DNA of 64,000 nucleotides, from positions 145,081 through 209,080 of the forward strand of contig VTPC01000605.1 of NCBI GenBank assembly GCA_011009095.1. Direction: 5' to 3'. Under the pieces are notes generated by a model. It was not told the DNA's origin, did not search any database, and worked only from the letters and a program-made list of their open reading frames with translations. Source of the stretch: Ignelater luminosus. Lineage: Eukaryota; Arthropoda; Insecta; Coleoptera; Elateridae. A program made the translations under genes and the position numbers. Of the stretch, positions 1 to 9,705 are shown one piece after another (position 1 is the stretch's first letter; each line of letters opens with the position of its first letter).

Positions 1-1009
1 AAACTTTTAATTTTTGGTTCTACTGAAATTGTCAATTTTAGCTTCATTTCTAAAGTAACAATTTTTTGTATGAAACTTTTCTATTGTGGTTACTCAGAAT
101 TTTTTTTGTAAATACAAGTTAATATTTATTTCAAATTTCAATATACGTTGATGGTTAATTACTGCCTGGTGTTTTATTGTAAGTATAATCTTTGCCATCC
201 CGCTCCCAAGTCTACCACTTGAGTTCAGCTGGCCTAGGACCCAGAGATCCTAGAAGTTAATTTATTTTTTTCAGTAACGCAAGGTTTACGTTACAAAGTT
301 TTTAAGAAAATTATTTCCAATGGTTTGATTATAACATTTAACTTTTAGAACATAGATTTTCCTTTTCTAAACCAAAAATTCCTAATCTTTGTTCTAAACA
401 TTACACAACGCTTTATAGCTATTTTCAGATAATAATTTACTTTATTTTGCAATCCAATTAGATTGCTCTGACATGAGATTTTGTTGTAATTTTCAAACAT
501 ACTTTGACAGTCAACGTTTTGACAAAAGCAACAGGGGGTTTGATAATAATATACGTAACTTAAAAATTAGCAAAATTCAATTGTAAAATAAAAAAAAGGT
601 GAGTTAGAAATCTGAAGTTCTTGTACGATGTGATTACATTAGTTATAAATCTATTACAAAAACAGTAGGGTTCGTCCATACAGTGTATTCATATCACCTG
701 TGATGCAGACGAGGTTTTTTACTGTACAAATCCATATAAAATGCAACATTCATGTACGTCTGACAACTTTAAAATCAAATATAATATTCGTCAATTGCCC
801 TCTGTGTATCTATCTATCTATCTGTCTATTTGGAAACTCGAGCACGTAACCATGGATATTGCTATTTACATTTACTTGAAAATCAGATTGCCGTGTTCAA
901 ACTGCACCCGCAAACAAAGCTAACAGATTTTTTAACAAATTTGAAACGGTCACTTTTTTATTGAAAAACAATGCGATTAAGTTAAATTTTTTCTAATCTA
1001 AACTAATCA

Positions 1010-1165
1010 ATACTGCACCGGACTGAGATGATTTTCATACTAATTCGGACCGAGTTTGTTTTTGTACTGCATCGAACCACGGCTTTTTCATACTGCACCG
1101 GACGGACTACATTTTCAAACTGACCTGGACAGGACTTCTTTTTCGTACTACATTTGTCTAATTGC
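1010..1165. repeat. Degenerate ~27-bp minisatellite
   Basis: Five to six imperfect copies of a unit of about 27 bp follow one another. Each has a T-rich start, then a 'CATACTGCACCGGAC'-like core, whose variants begin near 1010, 1037, 1064, 1090, 1117 and 1145. The copies differ at several positions, so the array is old. No coding potential is evident. Confidence 0.55.
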
Positions 1166-1248
1166 CTTTTAATTAGCTGACTGATATGAAAGTATCGGGT
1201 TTCAGTTATTAAGTATAAACATCATTTTCGTTCGTACACATTTATATA

Positions 1249-1310
1249 GTAGTGTACCTGGGGGGGGGGCGGTCCGCCCCGGGCCTCATCCGGTAATAAA
1301 ATTACAAATT
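1249..1310 (+). mobile_element. GC-rich end of a hAT-like non-autonomous element
   Basis: A 'GTGTACCTGGGG' start is followed by a G run and then 'CCGCCCCGGGCCTCA'. The same layout occurs at 63714 near the other edge of the window, so both appear to be ends of one transposon family. The opposite end of this copy was not found, so its length is unknown. Assignment to hAT rests only on the resemblance of the ends to the CAGTGGCG-type termini common in that superfamily. Confidence 0.4.
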
Positions 1311-2309
1311 TTCTTGCTCTGTTACACACTCTGTGATATGTAAGGTTATGTCTTTCTATATTGCTCTCCTCTTATCTTATTACACAGCAGAATCACTTAT
1401 TAAAGTACTCTTAAGTTACTTCAGGTTTACATTATATTGATGTAACCAGTGATGATATCGAGTATTAATAATTGTGTTTTAATTGGAAAAAGGTTAACGT
1501 AAATAAATCCATAATTTTGAATTTCTGCTTTTATTCTTATGTCGTACAAAACTTTTCTCAAACATCTTTAAAGACTATAATTACCAAACACAAGTCTAAA
1601 GTTAACAAATTCTTTGACATTTACAAAATATTGAAAGGTTGTGGTGACAGCAGAAATTATTTGTAGTGACAGTCTGGCAGGAAATATTTAACTTCTTTCT
1701 CGTGAGTTAGTGAAAATATAAAATTTCATACCAAAGTCCATTCATACTTCAGTACTGAGATCTTATTGGAAAGGCTAACAAAACAACTTTTATGATGTCC
1801 TTTTAAGTCAGGAAATTAGTTTTCAATATTTCTTTTAATGATGTAATTGTAACAGCTAAGAACTTTTGTACTCTTCTGTGCATATAAACAATAGTATTTA
1901 CCATTCAAATTGATGCGGTTATTTTCTTATCTTTATCTTATATTTGATTTTTTTTACAAATTCTGAGTTTACAATAAAAAAATATAGAACTTATATTAAT
2001 AAGCGATGGCAAATATAATGGTCCCACGATGCAGAAGTATCCACTTTTAAGTGGAAAGTTCAAACATAATCTTGTAGAGGGACCAAGACACTTATATCTG
2101 CCATTGTTAAAATGTTAGATAATAAACCTCAAGATTATTCTTTAAGCTATTTAAAAATTATACATAACTAGCGCTAACACACTAAAAGATGCAATTTTAA
2201 CATTTAAATGAACAAAGAAAAAAAAGAAAAATTTTAATCATAAACACATTATTATAAAACTAATATTCAATAACGACAATAACGCATCTCTCAAATCTTC
2301 TTTTATAAA

Positions 2310-4189
2310 TCATTCAACTTGATGTTTCTTGCTTTTCTTCTTTTTCTTTTTAATTGGTTCTTCGGATGCTTGTTCATCATTTGTTTTATTCATATCACCA
2401 TTTGTGCTATCTAAAGTGCTATTAGCTTCAGATTCTTGTTTGTTTTTCTTCTTTTTCTTTTTTGGTGGTTCTTGTAATGCTTGCTCTTCAGTAGTGGTGT
2501 TTATTTCACCATTTAAGCTGCTCTCTGCTGCTTCATGTTTGCGTTTCTTTTTCTTTTTCTTTTCAACTTTAATGCTTTGTTGAACCTCTTCTAAAGCTTC
2601 TCTCATAACCTCAATATTTTTCTTAGGAATGTCTCCCGTTTCATAAAATTTCAACCTGTCTTCTACTTGTTGCCTTAATTTTGTACCAAACACATTAGAA
2701 GGATGTTCAGTAAAACAATCAATTCTTGATGCAATTGAACATTTATTAGCTAAATATCTTGAAATGCGACCTTTATTCTTTGCGCCAGCACGACCAATAA
2801 ATGTTGAATGAAACAGTAAACCATATTTTGGAGTGTTACCTGAAAATTAAGTCATTATTATTCAAGCATTTCAAATAATATTACTATAGTGCACCTCTAG
2901 TCTTTAGAGCTCTAAACAGCGCCTTTTCAGCACCCAAGATTTGTACAGTGGACGCAGGATATTTTGCTAAATTAGTTAAAGAACCAGCATGTGCAATTAA
3001 ACGAGCTCCTACTTGTTCACCAAGTAAAGTTGCTAAATTAGGTGCAATATCACCCATTTTAGTTCTTAAATATTCAGCAAGTTGTTTTCGATAGTCAGCC
3101 AATGCTATCACACGACTTGCAAATAATTCAATGTTTATTAAATCTACTGGGCTAATATCCATGCCCATGCTAGATCTTGATGCATCTAAAATGGCTTGAG
3201 CTTTGGCTGAATCCATCACTATTTCTTCTAACCCTTCTAAAGATGCTTCGCTGAGTTCTTTGCGATTTTTAATGAATTTTGCCAAACGTGCAAATGTATA
3301 ATTCTCAGGAACAATTTTTACGAGTTCTGGGAAATGGTAGGAATACCACTCCCTAAAACAAGACGATAAATCATTTATTAAAAACAAGTTAAAAAAAACG
3401 TTTTTAAGTACCTTATTCTCATAGAGAAAGTGTTAATATCTTTATCAAGCTGATCTAATAATGCAATGCTTTGAATGATCATATTATCAACACGATGTAC
3501 ATTAAATTTAACTTTTGCTCTGGAATATGAATGTCCTAATCCAAGTTGAGCAACAGCTGAACTCTTTGCAGTAAAACCTTTAACCAGATTGGGGAAATGA
3601 TGGCGAATACCTATAAGTATATAAAAGATCAAACAATAACAAAAATAATCAAACAAAACATCTTAAAATACCTCTAATGATTTCTGGAACAGCACCTACA
3701 TGAGTACACGGAATACGTAACGCTTCTGTTATAGCAGCACCTAATTTCGGATCACCAACACCTAAGGTTGATTTTTCCTTTTTACCAGATTTGGGAATGG
3801 AAATATCCAAGAAATGTTGTAGATCTTCTGGCAATATACCTTCAGATATAGCATTTATACTTTCAAGAGCAGCAACGGCTGTTTTAAATGGTGAGAAACC
3901 AACAAGTTTTACGACACTATTAAATCTTGATATATCACTAACCGAAGCTTCAACTTGGGGAAGCAACATACCGATTTCTTCAAATTCACGTACTCTAAAC
4001 ACTCCATAGCCAGCAGCATGCTCGTATAATATATACAAATTCGACTGAAAATAAAACGCATGTTACAATGCTTAAATTCTAGATTGAGGTTATATTTACA
4101 AACAAATACGCTTTCAGTTTAAATCATGCTTCAATGTTAGTGATTATTAGATTTAGAATTAAAAAGCGCGTAGAAAGATAACTTACCAT
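2310..4189 (-). CDS. NOP56: Nucleolar protein 56 (box C/D snoRNP core protein)
   Basis: NOP56 pairs with fibrillarin, NOP58 and the 15.5K protein in box C/D snoRNPs, which 2'-O-methylate and process pre-rRNA in the nucleolus. Five exons read on the minus strand: 4187-4189, 3672-4044, 3412-3610, 2895-3352 and 2310-2839, all with GT-AG introns of 55-142 bp. They join in frame to 520 residues. Exon 1 codes only for the initiator ATG, which abuts a GTAAGT donor. The N-terminal NOP5NT region is followed by the NOSIC/Nop domain, with family blocks such as '[18 protein letters not shown]', '[14 protein letters not shown]' and '[18 protein letters not shown]'. The tail carries several Lys runs (KKKKKK) alternating with acidic stretches, as in other NOP56 proteins. 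A MULE transposon lies about 85 bp upstream of the ATG. Identification is essentially certain from family knowledge. Confidence 0.97.
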
Positions 4190-4238
4190 TGTGGATTTAC
4201 ACAAGTACAGTATTTATTAAAAATGTAACATTCGAAAA

Positions 4239-4244
4239 CACGTG
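4239..4244. promoter_or_regulatory. CACGTG E-box upstream of NOP56
   Basis: A perfect palindromic E-box lies 50 bp upstream of the NOP56 start codon, between the gene and the MULE insertion. Insect ribosome-biogenesis genes, NOP56 among them, are known targets of Myc/Max acting through promoter-proximal CACGTG sites. That this copy works is inference from its position. Confidence 0.5.
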
Positions 4245-4283
4245 AAACTTCTAATCAACGTGCATACGACACCGACACCCGAC

Positions 4284-4328
4284 AGGCTACGCTAAAAGTT
4301 ACACCATACCTCGGCAGTTGCGCATGCG
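4284..4328 (+). repeat. Left terminal inverted repeat of the MULE
   Basis: This is the reverse complement of 8127-8171 with about five mismatches. It includes the palindromic stretch GCGCATGCG near its inner edge and is preceded directly by the TSD GACACCCGAC. Confidence 0.85.
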
Positions 4329-4729
4329 TAAATTCATAACATTCAGAGCTACCATTACTTAATGGTTACTAAGTTAGTAACTAACTAGAAATTGATAATA
4401 GTGATTCGGCGGGAAAACGAAACTGTCAATAATCTGCAAACACTTGCATCTTGCATCGCTTGCATTTTGGTGGTTCTGAAGCAAATTACCTGTGGAGTTG
4501 TTTAAAAACAGTTCGTATGAACTAATTAATCCTGCCTTAAACTAATTGAAGTTGTTATTGGATGTAATTTAACATAATTATTATAGTTAGTTATATTTAG
4601 TTCTTTTATTTAAAATTTTGTTCACTAGCTGTAATTGATACTTTGTAAAAATCTTTTACATTAGTATTTGTAGTTAATAAGGTTATTTAGGTTTAGATCT
4701 TATAAGAATTTAGATAAATAGGTATCAAC

Positions 4730-7294
4730 ATGGAATCTAATAAGTGTCAGTATTGGTACAAGGAATTCTCTAGTAGCAGTTCAAGAAATAGACACATCAA
4801 GAATGTCCACAATAAGATAGTCAAAACTTCAAGAATCAGTCGCATCAAATGTTCATTATGCTTGATTGAAACAGGCACTCATGAAAATTTAAAGCAGCAT
4901 TTAACTGAAAGTCACCAGGTAAGTGTAGATGAAATATATTTATCTTTTCGTAGCAAGGATAAAGTTGCTGTCTGGCTACAAACAGCACAGATTGAAGCAA
5001 ATTATTTTATATGCAGGCAAAAGCAAAATAAAAAAGGGAACGAATTTCGTTATGCTTGTAATAGAAGCGACCTAAAAGGTAAATATTCATTATTAAAAAA
5101 ATCTGTTGTGTATAACATCAAGTCGTATTATTTATTTAAGGCTATAAAAGCAATTGTAAAATACGAACCGAAAAAACTGGAGGATCTATTAAAATTCAAG
5201 GGGATGCCCATCACATTTAGTTATTAAATTTTATAAAAATGGTAAAAGAAAATAATTATATATATATAATTTAAAAGTCCCCAATGAACTTAAATAACAT
5301 CGTAGATCAAGCATCCATCAAATTTTGGAAAACTCATGTTGGACATGACGAGGAAATAAGAAGTCAACATCTAACTAGGGTGGAAAAAAACATGATTGTA
5401 AATAAACTAAAAATTGGTATTTCTATTGATCGAATTTTGGATGATGTAAGAAAAGTGGAATGTAATAAACTGAGCAGATTTAATTTAGCAAGCAGAAAAG
5501 ATTAATTATTTAACCAAAAAACACAACATAGATAAAAGGAGACATGATAATGATGTCATAGCTGTTGGTTTGAAAGTTCAAGAATGGAATCAAAATGGAA
5601 AAAATTATGCCTTTTTCTTTAAGCAGGAAGGTGAGAGTAGCATGTTGTGTTGATAAAAACTACTGGTAGTTGTATGTACAGTATTCTTTTATAATAAACA
5701 TTACAAAATAACAAATATTAACCAGTGGTTTTTACCAATCATTAAATGAAGCACATCCAAGTTGTTTCGTTTTTGCCATTTGCTTATAATTCGTGGTTTG
5801 GTGATTATAATAATATTAACATGTACAACCGTGTGTAAGTGATAATTGTATTATTTATTATTGTTACTATTAGAAATGTATTCCTTGGTGGTGGGTCTTT
5901 GCTGTCATTTTTTAATTAAAAATATGTATATATAAATTTTTTATCTATTTATCTTTGAATTGGCAAAAATCTAATAAATGTCTATGTGGAGTGCTGGTGA
6001 TGGTATATATAGGTAGTGGTGGAGGGCTTTTATGATTATTTTTAGGTGAAAGTCATCCTGTTCTCAAAGATACAGATTTTGCTGTGGGATTTATGAACGC
6101 AACTATGGAGAAGAAATTAAAAGATTTCGGAAAAATAATTTGTATGGATGGTACTCACTGCACGAATAGAAAGGGAATGGATTTAACGATCATGCTTGTA
6201 AAAGATGACAAAAATGCAGAATTTCCTGTGGCTTTCTTTTTAACGAATAGATTAGATCAGGTGGCTCAAAAAAACAATGAAAAATGATTTGAAGAAAATT
6301 TTAAACGAAACTAAAGTAAATGAATTTGTAAAACTGTCTAATGAATACTTCGATAAATTGAAACATGCTCAGGAAATAGACTTTTTAGATTATTTACAAA
6401 AGTAAATTTTATTGTAGCTATATTATACATTTAATTTGATTATCTGCTTTTTGTTGTAGGTATTATTTTCAGGATCAAAAACGAATCAGTATGTGGACAC
6501 ACTGCTTTCGATTAGAAGCAGGAATAAATACGATTATGGCATTAGAAAGTTTGAATAATTTATTGAAAACCAATCAAATAAAAAGAAGGACCAACATCAC
6601 TGTAGAAAAACTTTTAGATAAGATTGAAGATCTAGTGGATTCAAAAATGTGGCAGAGAATATTAAATATGGAAAGACCAAATGCCAATAGCTACCAGAAC
6701 AAGGTAACATTAAAACGACATAAAACTGCAGAACGGATGGACAGGAATTTAATCACAGAGGTAGGGTTTGGAGAATTTCAGGTAAGGTCCTCCAAAGGTG
6801 AAGAGTTTTATAGTATTACATATAATAAGGTTTGTGAAACAGATTGCAGGTTTTTGTATTGTAGGGTATGTAAAATTTGTTTCCACAGGTACAAGTGTCA
6901 ATGCCATGAATATTCCGTAAAAACTAGTATTTGCAAGCATATCCATTTGGTATGCTTGTATGAACAAGAGAAGGAAGATAATTCTGTTTTAGGAGACGTA
7001 GAGGCACTTGGTGATCAAAGCAAAGAAATTAAAAATTCTCATCAAGAAGAAATCCAGGATTTTATTGAGAGTAAAAGGACCATCGATGAAGGAACAAATG
7101 AAGTTGATAGAGAAGCTATAAGAAGAATGGGAAACCAAGAAATTCTGAATGCTCTAAATGAATTAGATTTTGAAACACATTCGAAGAAGTTAAAAACCAT
7201 TTTAAAATTAATAAAACAAGATGATACTGATATTACAAATAAAAGAAAAATGGAGAAACAGGAATATTTTCCAACAAAAAGAAGGAGATGCTGA
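4730..7294 (+). pseudogene. MULE transposase, internally deleted
   Basis: Pieces of an insect-type MULE transposase appear in the expected order on the plus strand. 4730-5227 has a C2H2 finger (CSLC...HLTESH), preceded by a second finger whose second Cys is Trp, then a FLYWCH-like W/E/Y/C block. 5284-5505 carries the 'THVGHDEE' helical region. After a likely intron with acceptor near 6044, 6045-6287 has the start of the DDE domain (MDGTH, with the first Asp). 6491-7294, joined to a short upstream exon, has the catalytic Glu region (ALESLNNLL) and a SWIM zinc finger (CQC...CKH). Between the MDGTH block and the Glu region roughly 80 residues usual for the family, including the second catalytic Asp, are missing. 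At least one frame change is present near 5500. The copy cannot be autonomous, but its ends may still be usable in trans. Confidence 0.85.
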
Positions 7295-8126
7295 TATAAA
7301 TGTATTGTTTGTATCCTAATTCTAAATAATGTATTAATAATAATAAAAAGATATCTATAATATTTTTGTGGCATTTTTATTTTTAAGAGGCATTTGACAT
7401 GATTTTTTTAAAAAAATTAGAAATAGAAGCATATCCATAACAGTAAAGCTTTAGTTACTAGGGTCCTAATACACAGACTGCTGATAAATACTGCTTCAAC
7501 TTTAATACAGTAGCATTTTCCTTTATATTTGTATTATTTTTATAGATAAGGACCATTTACCACAATGCTAGATTTAATATCAATAGCAATAAGGGATCAT
7601 TCCTATATTTTTCATTTAACTGATCTAACGAGACGAGCGTAACTTCACTTAACAGTTTTGATTGATTTTGAGTAGATCAGTGAAATGGAAAACAGCTATA
7701 GTGTTGAGAACTTGATGTTACATTTGATGTCAAATCTAAAATTGTGTCAAACAGCCTTTAGGTATATAAAAGAATTAATTATAAATATATTTTTCCTATT
7801 ATAAATATACAGTGTACTTTAAGCAATAATGAAGATGGGAAATATTATTTTCTATGAAAACTAACACTGCTCAGTACTACTAAGTTTAAAAAGAAATGAA
7901 CTGTGATTCTACATAGAAGTCCTGTAGAATTCAAAGTAATTTGAATACATACAATTGTTACATGATTATGAACTTCAATAGATTTAAAGACGAACTCTGT
8001 GTTATTTAATATGCCCTTTGCACTATATATGTACTGTATTTAGGCTCATAAAAAAATGTTGAAACTGAATACAACTGCGCGCTTTTTAAATATCTACAGA
8101 TCGCGCCTAATTCAATTTTAAACAAG

Positions 8127-8171
8127 CGCATGCGTACATGCCGAGGTACGGTCTAACTTTTAGCGTAGCCT
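8127..8171 (-). repeat. Right terminal inverted repeat of the MULE
   Basis: It pairs with 4284-4328. Its outer end, CGTAGCCT, abuts the second copy of the TSD GACACCCGAC at 8172-8181. Confidence 0.85.
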
Positions 8172-8181
8172 GACACCCGAC

Positions 8182-9705
8182 AACATAAAACGAGGAACGA
8201 CATTTGCCGATGTCTCACTAATCTTTTCAACACTGTTGCCGGTTTTTCTAAAATAAGAAAGTTGGGATTGCTATGTTGTCAAGTCGAATAGAAAGTTGTA
8301 GTTCACCATTGCGATATTAAAGATCATATTAAATTTTTAGTAGTTTAATGATTATTAATTGTATTGTAATGTAAAACATAATTTCCTATTTCCACAATAC
8401 ATTAAATTTTATTAGCACAAGTATAAAGAGTGGGAACAAATACCGTGGTTGCTTTAACAGTGTTGTCGGTTTTTTTTAATACTAGGAACATAAATGCAAA
8501 TGATACTCACTGAACTGATACGTATGTGTTAAATGCTCGTAAATTCTCATTAATAAAGGAATTGAAGAAACAGGATAAACAGTGAAAACTACATGGGGAT
8601 GCAATGGGCTTGTTACGCACGTCAGATACTATATAAATTTTATTATAAGTCGTGCATTTTAGATTAAATAAGGACTAACCTCCTATATTTATAAAAGCGT
8701 TTTTTGTTTTCATTTTTAAATAGCATTAAATAAAAGATCGTAATTATATTTAAACGTTGCGCTCAAGAACTCCAATCAGATTATTGCTATGTTGTTAATT
8801 ATATCTACATCAATTTGTGGAAAATATACAAATTTACTTTCATTTTTTAAATGTTATTATTAGGATAATGATTAAAAAATGAAAAACACAATACAAACTT
8901 ATACAATTTGAAGTTTTGTATTAGGTTAGGTTAGGTACCGTTTTGGTATTTATAGGTGGTGGCTACAGTTGTGATCAGCGTCGATGACGTCAGCTACCAT
9001 CAAAAATTTAAACTCGAACTATTTCTCTGTGCTTCCATAATTTAAAAAGATCGAAAAAATTAATTTGGACTCTCCTTATATTGAATTTTTGTATGCAAAT
9101 AAAATTAAAAATTGTGAAATGAGCCCATTTTCAAACTTGTGTGAACAGTTTTGTATACGAATTAACCCATAATCGTAAATGATTTTTAAAATTGCCATTT
9201 TAAAGCTGCACTAAAACGCAAATAAATAAGTTAAAGATACTTTATAATAAACAATAATTATATTTGAGTACTATTCAGTGATACAATTTTGAAAATCTTT
9301 TGCAAGTTCAAGTTAATTCGCATATTTTGCAAATTACTTTTCATAATATATACCATAATTGTATATATCATATTATGCCATAGGAATCTGAAACCGTAGG
9401 AAAACTATGAATGCAAGTAGTTTAAATGACATAATCTTTTAAAGTAAATAATGATACTACATTCATTAGTTGCAATCTACTTGCCTTGAAAACATGTGCG
9501 TTTATTTTATTTCCTCATCTTAGTTTAAGATTGAGGAAAATTAATTAATTAAGCAACAGTGATTTGCTTTTTATTTCTTCCTCTATAAAAAGTAGTTTGA
9601 TATCTTGACTGTTTTAATGTTTAAGAAACTACAAATAAAACAACAAATACAAATACTAATTACATTTTTATTTCAAAATAATTTAATTAAATATTTACAT
9701 TGTTA
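8182..9705. other. Spacer between the MULE and wolframin
   Basis: No gene is supported. The first part should be the displaced distal promoter region of NOP56. Two similar 'GTTGCCGGTTTTT / GTTGTCGGTTTTT' stretches near 8235 and 8461 may be decayed repeats. A (TTAGG)3 tract is at 8921-8935. The wolframin 3' end has a minus-strand AATAAA at 9667-9672, about 35 bp past the stop codon. Confidence 0.5.
8921..8935 (+). repeat. (TTAGG)3 tract
   Basis: Three exact copies of the pentamer used as the telomere unit in most insects. The same triple copy is at 16481-16495. Three units are far too few for a telomere; such interstitial tracts are common in insect genomes. Confidence 0.7.

Larger units (their letters stand above)
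1..2309. other. Non-genic flank downstream of NOP56
   Basis: No reading frame here has recognisable protein similarity or splice support; the short open frames look like chance. The stretch holds a TATC microsatellite at 807-829, a degenerate minisatellite at 1010-1165 and a GC-rich transposon end near 1249, each listed or mentioned separately. The last part would contain the NOP56 3' UTR. I see no clean AATAAA on the minus strand close to the stop codon. Confidence 0.5.
4284..8171 (+). mobile_element. Mutator-like (MULE) DNA transposon, 3.9 kb, with TIRs and 10-bp TSD
   Basis: The element is delimited by inverted ends at 4284-4328 and 8127-8171, which match at about 40 of 45 positions and begin 'AGGCTACGCTAAAAGTTA'. 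Both sides carry the identical 10-mer GACACCCGAC (4274-4283 and 8172-8181), within the 8-11 bp duplication range usual for Mutator-like elements. Inside is a decayed MULE transposase on the plus strand (4730-7294) followed by about 0.9 kb of non-coding DNA. The left end lies about 85 bp upstream of the NOP56 ATG, so the insertion split the ancestral NOP56 upstream region. Its old distal part now starts at 8172. The perfect TSD suggests moderate age, but the transposase is damaged. Confidence 0.9.

Noticed and set aside
2329-2583. Plus-strand open frame of poly-Phe type
   Set aside because: It is the antisense shadow of the Lys-rich tail of NOP56.
4045-4186. Possible box C/D snoRNA in NOP56 intron 1
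   Set aside because: NOP56 introns host snoRNAs in some animals, but no well-placed RTGATGA and CTGA pair with a closing stem is present; the other introns (55-61 bp) are too short.
4917-4925. GTAAGT donor within the first MULE transposase fragment
   Set aside because: The reading frame after it continues with the conserved FLYWCH-like block, so splicing there would remove a family domain.
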